The notes beneath the pieces are model-generated. The model ran no database searches. It was not told the DNA's origin and saw only the letters and a program-made list of their open reading frames with translations. From [Mycobacterium] fortunisiensis (GTDB lineage Bacteria; Actinomycetota; Actinomycetes; Mycobacteriales; Mycobacteriaceae), in assembly GCF_019050325.1 (NCBI RefSeq), contig NZ_VOMB01000027.1:186001-250000 (forward strand): a stretch of 64,000 nucleotides of DNA. The letters are read 5' to 3'. Positions 58,187 to 64,000 of this stretch are shown one piece after another. The position numbers were made by a program, and so were the translations under genes. Each line of letters begins with the position of its first letter. Positions within the stretch are counted from its first letter, which is position 1.

Positions 58187-59434
58187 GTGGACGACTTCAC
58201 CGCATCGCGCGGACACCCCGACCCGCGCTCGCGGCGTCCGGGACCGCCCCGCCGCGGCCCCGAGCCGTCCCAGGTGATCCGGCGCGACCCCAACTACCGT
58301 CCGGCCTGGCCGCCCAATCCACCGACACCACCGCCACCACCGCCACCCCGGCAACAGCCACCGCGGCCACCACAGCCACCCAGGCCACCGCACCCACCAC
58401 AGCCACCCAGGCGGCCCGCTCCCCCGGCCGCCGCTCGCCCCCCGGCGCCCAACCCGGTACGCAAGCCGCGGCGGCGTCGCCCCTGGGGCCGGCTGCTGCT
58501 GGCGGTGCTCATGATCGGCGTCCTGGCCGTCATCGGCGGCGGCGCGTGGATCGATTCCTCGCTGCAACGCATCCCCGCGCTGGCCGACTACCCCGAACGT
58601 CCCGCCGCGGCCCACGGCACCACCTGGCTCCTTGTCGGCTCGGACAGTCGCCAGCACCTCAGCCCCGAACAGCAGGCCGACCTGGCCACCGGCGGCGACA
58701 TCGGCAACGGTCGCACCGACACCATCCTGTTGGTGCACATCCCGGGGATCGGCTCGGGCACCCCGCCCACCATGGTGTCGATTCCCCGGGATTCCTACCT
58801 ACCGATTCCCGGCTACGGCGAGGACAAGGTGAATGCCGCGTTCTCACTGGGCGGGGCGCCGCTGCTGGCACAGACCGTCGAGCAGGCGACCGGCCTGCGT
58901 CTCGATCACTACGCCGAGATCGGCTTCGACGGCTTCGCCGCACTGGTCGACGCCGTGGGTGGGGTCCAGATGTGCCCGGCCGAGCCGATCAGCGATCCGC
59001 TGGCCGGCATCGACCTGCCGGCCGGATGCCAGGAACTCGACGGCCGCAGCGCGCTCGGTTATGTGCGCACCCGCGCCACCCCGCGCGCCGACCTGGACCG
59101 GATGATCCATCAGCGGGAGTTCATGTCGGCACTGCTGCATCGGGCCACCAGCCCCGAGGTGCTGGCCAACCCGTTGCGCTGGCAGCCGATGGCCCGGGCG
59201 GCCACCGGTGCGGTCGCCGTCGACCAGGATGCGCATGTCTGGGATCTGGGCCGATTGGCCTGGGCCATGCACGGCGACGACCTGATCACCACCACGGTGC
59301 CGATCGGTGAGTTCACCGGCAGCGACGCAGGTGCCGTGGTGGTGTGGGACAGCGACGCCGCCGAACGCTTGTTCACCGCGCTGGCCGAGGACGCAGCAGT
59401 CCCCACCGACGTCATCGAAACGCCGCCAGCTTGA
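58187..59434 (+). CDS. LytR-CpsA-Psr (LCP) family cell-wall polymer ligase
   Basis: 415 residues. Cytosolic Pro-rich tail (41-92, tracts of PP and PPR), basic stop, membrane helix about 103-121, then the extracytoplasmic LCP domain: LLVGSDSRQ, RTDTILLVHI, SIPRDSYLPIPG and TPRADLDRMIHQREFM with the arginines that bind the lipid pyrophosphate. LCP enzymes transfer arabinogalactan from its lipid carrier to peptidoglycan in mycobacteria; which of several LCP paralogues does so varies. Rv3840 at this place in M. tuberculosis is a short homologue, so this looks like the full-length form. GTG at 58187. Confidence 0.85.
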   Translation: MDDFTASRGHPDPRSRRPGPPRRGPEPSQVIRRDPNYRPAWPPNPPTPPPPPPPRQQPPRPPQPPRPPHPPQPPRRPAPPAAARPPAPNPVRKPRRRRPWGRLLLAVLMIGVLAVIGGGAWIDSSLQRIPALADYPERPAAAHGTTWLLVGSDSRQHLSPEQQADLATGGDIGNGRTDTILLVHIPGIGSGTPPTMVSIPRDSYLPIPGYGEDKVNAAFSLGGAPLLAQTVEQATGLRLDHYAEIGFDGFAALVDAVGGVQMCPAEPISDPLAGIDLPAGCQELDGRSALGYVRTRATPRADLDRMIHQREFMSALLHRATSPEVLANPLRWQPMARAATGAVAVDQDAHVWDLGRLAWAMHGDDLITTTVPIGEFTGSDAGAVVVWDSDAAERLFTALAEDAAVPTDVIETPPA

Positions 59435-59436
59435 GC

Positions 59437-59455
59437 GTAGGCAAAGCTAAATCAA
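59437..59455 (+). promoter_or_regulatory. upstream IdeR-like box of bfrB
   Basis: GTAGGCAAAGCTAAATCAA matches the IdeR consensus at about 12 of 19 positions, starting just after the LCP stop. With the better box at 59501 it forms a two-site arrangement in an A/T-rich stretch (59446-59490). Confidence 0.45.
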
Positions 59456-59500
59456 TTGTCAGCAAATTCTGAATAGAAAACGTAATGCACGACACACCAC

Positions 59501-59519
59501 TAAGGTAAAGCTGACCTCA
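59501..59519 (+). promoter_or_regulatory. IdeR box of bfrB
   Basis: TAAGGTAAAGCTGACCTCA matches the IdeR consensus at about 14 of 19 positions, 54 bp before the ATG. In M. tuberculosis IdeR with iron activates bfrB by displacing Lsr2 from A/T-rich DNA; the same layout is present here. Confidence 0.65.
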
Positions 59520-59557
59520 TTAAGGTTCACCTTCGATGACAATGCGGTGTGACCTGC

Positions 59558-59563
59558 TATATT
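59558..59563 (+). promoter_or_regulatory. bfrB -10 element (TATATT)
   Basis: TATATT lies 9 bp before the bfrB ATG, giving a leader of only a few bases and no ribosome site. Confidence 0.5.
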
Positions 59564-59572
59564 CTCGGGATC

Positions 59573-60121
59573 ATGACCACGACCAGTGAACTCGACACGA
59601 AATTTCACGCGCTTATCTCCGACCAGATTCGCAGCGAGTTCACCGCATCTCAGCAATACATTGCAATTGCTGTTTATTTCGATGGTGCCGACTTGCCCCA
59701 GCTCGCCAAGCACTTCTATGCGCAGGCGGTCGAGGAGCGCAATCACGCCATGATGCTGGTTCAGTACCTCCTCGATCGCGACATCGATGCCGAGATTCCC
59801 GGTGTGGATCCGGTGTGCAACCGCTTCGAGACGCCGCGCGAGGCGCTGGCACTGGCGCTCAGCCAGGAGCGCACCGTCACCGAGCAGATCAGCCGGTTGG
59901 CCAGTGTGGCCCGCGAAGAGGGTGATTACCTCGGCGAGCAGTTCATGCAGTGGTTCCTCAAGGAGCAGATCGAAGAGGTCTCGTCGATGGCGACGCTGGT
60001 GCGTATCGCCGACCGCGCCGGGGCCAACCTGTTCCACATCGAGGACTTCGTCGCGCGGGAGCTGTCCGGCGCGGCGGGTGTGGACCCGGCGGCGCCGAAG
60101 GCCGCCGGCGGCGCCCTCTAG
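59573..60121 (+). CDS. bfrB: ferritin BfrB, iron storage
   Basis: 182 residues, a four-helix ferritin. Ferroxidase ligands include Glu in IRSEFTASQQYI, the EERNHAM Glu-His pair, and Glu in ERTVTEQIS. No haem-binding methionine as in BfrA, so this is the non-haem BfrB type. A C-terminal tail (VDPAAPKAAGGAL) extends beyond the fifth helix as in M. tuberculosis BfrB. Stores iron as ferric mineral in a 24-mer and protects from iron stress. Controlled by IdeR boxes upstream. Confidence 0.95.
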   Translation: MTTTSELDTKFHALISDQIRSEFTASQQYIAIAVYFDGADLPQLAKHFYAQAVEERNHAMMLVQYLLDRDIDAEIPGVDPVCNRFETPREALALALSQERTVTEQISRLASVAREEGDYLGEQFMQWFLKEQIEEVSSMATLVRIADRAGANLFHIEDFVARELSGAAGVDPAAPKAAGGAL

Positions 60122-60154
60122 CCCGCAGTCCGCAGACTCTCGGTCCGCGCACCG

Positions 60155-60988
60155 TCAGTCCCGGCCGGCGCCGGTCAGGCCGTTCTGCAGCCAGCTCTTG
60201 GTGCGGCCGGGATGGTTCGTGGCCACCCAGCCCACTCCGATATCGCGGCAGAACTGGACGTCCTCGTAATGGTCGACGGTCCAGCAGTACAGCGCCCGCC
60301 CCTGGGCAGCGGCCCGGTCGACCAGCTCGGGGTGTTCGCGCAGGGTGGTGATGGACGGCCCGACAGCAGTCGCCCCGACCGTGGTGGCCGCGCTGCCACC
60401 GAGGTACCGGGAGGTCTCGCCGAGCAACACGGTCGGCAGCATCGGGGCGGCCCGGCGGATCCGCCACACCGCTGCCGCCGAGAAGGACATCACGACCGCG
60501 CGGGACAGGTCGGCCGAGGCCGGCGCAGCGATCCCGTACCGGTGCAACAGGGCCAGCACCTTGTTCTCCACCAGCGCGCCGTAGCGCACCGGGTGTTTGG
60601 TCTCGATGAACAGCTTGACCGGTCGGTTCCAGTCCAGCACCAGTGCGACGAGGTCGTCGAGGGTCAGCAGCCCGGTGTCGGCGGTGTGCCCGCCGGCGTG
60701 CCACGAGCCGTAGTCCAACTCGCGTAACTCGGCCAGCGTCATCTCGCTGACCAGACCCGTGCCGGTCGACGTGCGATCCACTCGGCGATCGTGCACACAC
60801 ACCAGATGGCCGTCGCGGGTCAGCCGCACATCGCATTCCACCCCGTCGGCACCTTCGCGCAGGGCCAGGTCGTAGGCGGCAAGGGTGTGCTCGGGGCGGT
60901 CGGCCGAGGCTCCGCGGTGGGCGACCACGAACGGATGTCCAGGCTCCGGTGTCGCCTTCCCATCGGCTCCGCCGTCACCCGTGTCCAT
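60155..60988 (-). CDS. glpQ1: glycerophosphodiester phosphodiesterase GlpQ1
   Basis: 277 residues, TIM-barrel GDPD domain. Catalytic motif VVAHRGASADRPEHTL (His-Arg, Glu), metal site GADGVECDVRLTRDGHLVCVHD, and C-terminal VGWVATNHPGR. Releases sn-glycerol-3-phosphate from deacylated phospholipids. The ATG at 60988 (MDTGDGGADG) is chosen; an earlier GTG would add 23 unrelated basic residues and overlap the next gene. 4 bp from the DUF4328 gene, so probably one transcript. Confidence 0.92.
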   Translation of the reverse strand: MDTGDGGADGKATPEPGHPFVVAHRGASADRPEHTLAAYDLALREGADGVECDVRLTRDGHLVCVHDRRVDRTSTGTGLVSEMTLAELRELDYGSWHAGGHTADTGLLTLDDLVALVLDWNRPVKLFIETKHPVRYGALVENKVLALLHRYGIAAPASADLSRAVVMSFSAAAVWRIRRAAPMLPTVLLGETSRYLGGSAATTVGATAVGPSITTLREHPELVDRAAAQGRALYCWTVDHYEDVQFCRDIGVGWVATNHPGRTKSWLQNGLTGAGRD

Positions 60989-60992
60989 ACGG

Positions 60993-62069
60993 CTATGCTG
61001 CCGGGTTCTGCCCTTCGGTCTCAACCGCAACGGCGGATTCGGGCGAATCCTCACCATTCTGCGACGTCGCGGTCACCTCGGGCTCCTCCACGACCACCCA
61101 GCGGTGGACGCTCTGCACGGCCGTCGTGGCGCTGCCTTCGAAACCAGCGAACACCTTGGCGGCCAGCAGGAACGCGCACAGGGCCAGCAGGTAGCCGACG
61201 ATCGTGGTCACGGTGTTGTCGGCGATGTTCTGTGGCAGCGGGTTGAAGAAGGTCGCGTAGACGGTGGTCGCCATCGACCAGGTCGCCACCACGCCGCTGA
61301 GCACCCAGACGATCCACCACACCACGATCGGGCGCCGCAGGAATGACAGCCGGCCTTCGAGGGCGGCCAGTTCCCAGACGAAAACCGGCGCCATCACCAG
61401 GTTCACGCCAGGCACCAAGCAACCCAGCCACAGGGTGGTGCTGCTGCGCGGGTCCACCTCGCCGTGCCGGGCGTAGCCGGCAGACCGGCGTGCGATCAGC
61501 CAGTTGACCAGCACCACCACTGTGAACACCACGGCGACGATCGCCAGCAGGCTGGCCAGCAGTCCGAGTATCACCCCGGCGATCGCGACCAGGGGCGGCA
61601 ACAGCATGCCGCGATTGATCAGCAGCAGCACATACCGGATCACGTGCGCGAAGGCCGCCACCCCGAGCGCCACCATGGCCACGACCAGCATGGTGCGGAC
61701 CGCGCTGACACCGGATGGAGCACCGGCGGCGTCCGCTGCCGGCTCGGACGGCTCGAATTGCTGGTGCAGCCCCCAACTGGGGATGACGCGGTAACGCGGG
61801 GTCGGCCCGAGCGGACCGCGCCGGCGCCGCTGTTGCGGCGGTGGGCCGGGGCGCACCGCGATCCAGCGGTAGCCCGGGGCCAGTTGCGGCGTCGTACGTG
61901 ATGCGGGTGCGGACGGCTGCGCCGGTGAAGACGGCGACGGCCGGGCCGGCCCCCACTGCGAGTGCGGCGCCGATGGCGCCAGCAGCGAGCCGCCGCACCG
62001 GGGGCACCACGACCGCTGCCGGTCACGCACGTTCCAGCGCGTCCCGCACTGCGAACACACCTGGATCAT
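60993..62069 (-). CDS. zinc-ribbon DUF4328 membrane protein (Rv3843c orthologue)
   Basis: 358 residues. N-terminal zinc ribbon CSQCGTRW...WCPRCGG, a Pro/Arg-rich cytosolic linker 40-115, then DUF4328 with about six membrane helices (126-310), and an acidic tail. The zinc ribbon is often used for protein or nucleic-acid contact; role unknown. ATG at 62069. Precedes glpQ1 in the same operon. Confidence 0.8.
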   Translation of the reverse strand: MIQVCSQCGTRWNVRDRQRSWCPRCGGSLLAPSAPHSQWGPARPSPSSPAQPSAPASRTTPQLAPGYRWIAVRPGPPPQQRRRRGPLGPTPRYRVIPSWGLHQQFEPSEPAADAAGAPSGVSAVRTMLVVAMVALGVAAFAHVIRYVLLLINRGMLLPPLVAIAGVILGLLASLLAIVAVVFTVVVLVNWLIARRSAGYARHGEVDPRSSTTLWLGCLVPGVNLVMAPVFVWELAALEGRLSFLRRPIVVWWIVWVLSGVVATWSMATTVYATFFNPLPQNIADNTVTTIVGYLLALCAFLLAAKVFAGFEGSATTAVQSVHRWVVVEEPEVTATSQNGEDSPESAVAVETEGQNPAA

Positions 62070-62109
62070 CTGACCAGCCTAGCCATGATCTCCCGACGGG
62101 TGGCCGCGG

Positions 62110-62451
62110 TCAGACGGTGCCGGGCTGGCCGGAGTCGGTGACCACTGCACGGCCGGCTCCGGCCCAGGCCAGCATGCCGCCCTCGACATTGATCGGGGTG
62201 TAGCCGTTGCGGGCCAGGTAGTTCGCCACCCGCAGGGAGCGTCCGCCCGCATGGCAGATGACGTACAGCTCGGCATCGGGGTCGATCTCGGCGATCCGGG
62301 CCGGTACGTCGCCCATCGGAATGTGCTGTGCGCCGGCGACGTGACCTCGTTGCCATTCGTCGTCCTCGCGGACGTCGAGCAGCACGACGGGCCCGTCGAA
62401 CTCGGCGGGTACCACAGCGATGTCTGCCTGCCCGACTTCCACATCGTCCAT
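62110..62451 (-). CDS. single-domain rhodanese-like sulfurtransferase
   Basis: 113 residues, one rhodanese domain. Active-site loop CHAGGRS with Cys66 and Arg71, preceded by LLDVREDDEWQRGHVAGA and IPMG motifs. Likely a thiosulfate or persulfide sulfurtransferase in the cytosol. ATG at 62451. About 40 bp upstream of the DUF4328 gene on the same strand. Confidence 0.88.
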   Translation of the reverse strand: MDDVEVGQADIAVVPAEFDGPVVLLDVREDDEWQRGHVAGAQHIPMGDVPARIAEIDPDAELYVICHAGGRSLRVANYLARNGYTPINVEGGMLAWAGAGRAVVTDSGQPGTV

Positions 62452-62538
62452 GTCGTCAATGCTCGCACGGCCACCACGTCCGGCGCACCCGGCCCCGACG
62501 CGGCGGCGCGGCCGGGTGCCCGGGTCAGCAACAGGCGG

Positions 62539-62637
62539 CTATCCACAGTTTCCACAGGTTCATCCACAGCCGGGCACCTGGGGAAAAGTCCGCGATGTGC
62601 GGATAGCTGTGCAGTCGCTGTCCGTCACTGTGGATAA
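62539..62637. other. cluster of four DnaA-box-like 9-mers
   Basis: CTATCCACA (62539-62547), GTTTCCACA (62548-62556), TCATCCACA (62560-62568) and reverse TTATCCACA (62629-62637) occur within 99 bp. The last is a perfect DnaA box; the first three are tandem, in one orientation, on the plus strand. Confidence 0.6.
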
Positions 62638-62827
62638 CCCTGGGGTGTGCACGGCAGCGATCAACAACCATCCACTGCGCTGAGCGAAATTAAGCACCCG
62701 GCTAAACCCGGCCGCTCGGCGTGGATCCGGGGATTGCCGATCAGGGTGATTCCAAACGGACGGGGCGTCTCACCGGTGGGCGCGGAGGCCGATTTTCACC
62801 TGACCATCTACAGGGTCTATGATCGGC

Positions 62828-62857
62828 GTCACACCAGCTGTTGTGACAGAACTCACT
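62828..62857 (+). promoter_or_regulatory. CRP-like site and GTCACA inverted repeat before the 52-aa membrane protein
   Basis: TGTGACAGAACTCACT (62842-62857) fits TGTGA-N6-TCACA except for the last base; GTCACA (62828-62833) forms an inverted repeat with TGTGAC (62842-62847). It lies just after the TATGAT -10-like element and 38 bp before the start. Confidence 0.4.
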
Positions 62858-62895
62858 GGAGGGCAAACATTGATCGTGCAGGTCAGGAGTGTCTG

Positions 62896-63054
62896 ATGGC
62901 GTCGCATCCGATGGGGTCGGGATCCGCATTACCCCAACCCGAATGGCACTCGTCGGGGTATCTGCACACCCGTAACCAGTTGATGGCCTTCGTTCGGGCC
63001 ACTGTGATCGCGCTGCTGCTGCTCGGCGTCCTTGCCGTGATCGTCTTGTTCTGA
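62896..63054 (+). CDS. 52-residue single-pass membrane protein
   Basis: MASHPMGSGSALPQPEWH opens a polar N-terminus of about 33 residues, followed by one membrane helix (VRATVIALLLLGVLAVIVLF) at the very end. AGGAG lies 6 nt before the ATG. A tail-anchored small protein of unknown function directly upstream of sodA; a longer in-frame start at 62647 has no support. Gene is shorter than usual calling limits but has good start signals. Confidence 0.6.
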   Translation: MASHPMGSGSALPQPEWHSSGYLHTRNQLMAFVRATVIALLLLGVLAVIVLF

Positions 63055-63217
63055 CCGCCGAGGGATCGGGTATACGTGTGGACGGCACGCGCGTCCTTGC
63101 GGTGCGCCTTGGGATGGAGCAATGTTGACGATGATCTTGAGTGTCGAACTCGAGGATCGAACTTGACGATCGTGTCGGGCGTTGGGCTCCATCGATCGAT
63201 AATGAGGAAGGAATCTC

Positions 63218-63841
63218 GTGGCTGAATACACCCTGCCGGACCTGGATTACGACTACGGAGCGCTGGAACCACACATCTCCGGACAGATCAACGAGCTCCA
63301 CCACAGCAAGCACCACGCCGCGTACGTCAAGGGCGTCAACGACGCGGTGGCCAAGCTCGACGAAGCGCGGGCCAATGGCGACCACGCGGCCATCTTCCTC
63401 AACGAGAAGAACCTGGCCTTCCACCTCGGCGGCCACGTGAACCACTCGATCTGGTGGAAGAACCTGTCCCCCAACGGGGGCGACAAGCCCACCGGCGACC
63501 TCGCCTCGGCAATCGACGACCAGTTCGGTTCGTTCGACAAGTTCCAGGCGCAGTTCACCGCCGCGGCCAACGGGCTGCAGGGCTCGGGCTGGGCCGTGCT
63601 GGGTTACGACAGCCTCGGTGACCGGCTGCTGACGTTCCAGCTGTACGACCAGCAGGCCAACGTGCCGCTGGGCATCATCCCGCTGCTGCAGGTCGACATG
63701 TGGGAGCACGCGTTCTACCTGCAGTACAAGAACGTCAAGGCCGACTACGTCAAGGCCTTCTGGAACGTCGTCAACTGGGAGGACGTGCAGAACCGGTACG
63801 CGGCGGCCACCTCCAAAACCAACGGCCTGATCTTCGGCTAG
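63218..63841 (+). CDS. sodA: superoxide dismutase, Fe/Mn family
   Basis: 207 residues, full length. Metal ligands His28, His76, Asp160 and His164 (HHSKHH, HLGGHVNHS, DMWEHAFY). Position 145 is Gln in YDQQANV, whereas the iron enzyme of M. tuberculosis has His there; Gln is the manganese-type residue, so a Mn enzyme is more likely. No signal peptide; mycobacterial SodA is exported in part by SecA2. GTG at 63218 with GAGGAAGG upstream. Confidence 0.96.
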   Translation: MAEYTLPDLDYDYGALEPHISGQINELHHSKHHAAYVKGVNDAVAKLDEARANGDHAAIFLNEKNLAFHLGGHVNHSIWWKNLSPNGGDKPTGDLASAIDDQFGSFDKFQAQFTAAANGLQGSGWAVLGYDSLGDRLLTFQLYDQQANVPLGIIPLLQVDMWEHAFYLQYKNVKADYVKAFWNVVNWEDVQNRYAAATSKTNGLIFG

Positions 63842-63892
63842 TTCGATCCCGCTCGGATTCGAGGGCTGGATCGGTTCCTGATCGCTCATCAA

Positions 63893-63921
63893 GGGGCGTC
63901 GCGCGCACAGCGTGACGCCCC
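63893..63921 (+). terminator. sodA terminator
   Basis: 12-bp stem (63893-63904 with 63910-63921, one G-T wobble) and a 5-nt loop, 51 bp after the sodA stop. The remaining bases to 64000 show no recognisable feature. Confidence 0.7.
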
Positions 63922-64000
63922 GCCCTCGTTTCCGGGCCCGATTCGTTATCGGCGCAGCTTCCGTGTCGCCTTGCACGGAGCCCGCCGCTGCCGCATTCTG

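Larger units (their letters stand above)
62452..62895. other. 444-bp intergenic region with DnaA boxes and CRP-like sites
   Basis: No gene is supported before the small membrane protein at 62896. The region holds a cluster of DnaA-box-like sites (62539-62637), a -10-like TATGAT (62818-62823) and overlapping GTCACA/TGTGA elements (62828-62857). Confidence 0.5.

Noticed and set aside
59520..59538. Second tandem IdeR box directly after the one at 59501
   Set aside because: AAGGTTCACCTT is palindromic but the 19-bp consensus matches only about 7 positions.
62539..62637. Chromosome origin (oriC)
   Set aside because: No dnaA, dnaN, recF, rpmH, gyrB or par genes nearby; the boxes are too few for oriC.
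1..64000. tRNA, rRNA, IS elements, prophage or toxin-antitoxin genes
   Set aside because: Looked for cloverleaf-like ends, transposase motifs and inverted terminal repeats by eye; none was convincing.

Overview
The window reads as the chromosome of a fast-growing mycobacterium (Mycolicibacterium type). Supporting signs are the very high GC content, the many GTG starts and leaderless promoters, an MspA-type porin at the left edge, and a complete arabinogalactan/mycolate gene block in the order known from Mycobacterium tuberculosis Rv3789-Rv3819, followed by Rv3834c-Rv3846. The sulfolipid/PE-PGRS/IS material that separates these two blocks in M. tuberculosis is absent. Gene names and Rv correspondences are from recognition of the proteins, not from a database search.

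Layout. 1-3553: partial MspA-like porin with a long upstream region, an AhpD-like protein divergent from a MocR-type regulator, and a TRIC/UPF0126 membrane protein. 3587-21211: gtrA-like gene, dprE1, furA-katG, dprE2, aftA, embC, embA, embB. These make and use decaprenyl-phosphoryl-arabinose; the furA-katG pair sits between the two subunit genes of the DprE epimerase. 21358-33722: an FAD oxidoreductase, then the minus-strand mycolate condensation genes accD4-pks13-fadD32, the cutinase-like hydrolase gene and a DUF732 lipoprotein. 33789-43083: mycolyltransferase genes (MPT51/fbpD, fbpA), a decayed third mycolyltransferase, then aftB, ubiA, a PAP2 phosphatase gene, glfT2 and glf in a tightly overlapping run. 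43323-50427: erp, a peptidoglycan amidase, a HAD phosphatase, two acyltransferases, and an MBL-Rieske protein with a coupled small partner. 50440-57258: DUF5718, serS, a septum-formation-type protein, a zincin-like protein, a small Cys/His protein, a histidine phosphatase, pheA and an IdeR-box gene. 57397-63841: CPBP protein, LCP ligase, ferritin bfrB with IdeR boxes, glpQ1, DUF4328, rhodanese, a 52-aa membrane protein and sodA.

Together the window encodes most of the outer wall: DPA synthesis (UbiA, PAP2, DprE1/2), galactan (Glf, GlfT2), arabinan (AftA, EmbA/B/C, AftB), mycolate condensation (FadD32, AccD4, Pks13), mycolate transfer (FbpA, MPT51), attachment of polymers to peptidoglycan (LCP), plus oxidative and iron defence (KatG/FurA, SodA, BfrB).

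I did not find an unknown multi-gene system, tRNA, rRNA, CRISPR array, IS element or prophage. What is unusual lies mainly between genes: four long interrupted palindromes of similar design at 3' ends of genes, two decayed genes, DnaA-box clusters outside any visible oriC, a perfect CRP-type site upstream of the porin, repeated response-regulator-like motifs before two wall-remodelling genes, and some active-site departures (MPT51 with Ser and His, a CPBP protein lacking the motif Arg, SodA with Gln145).
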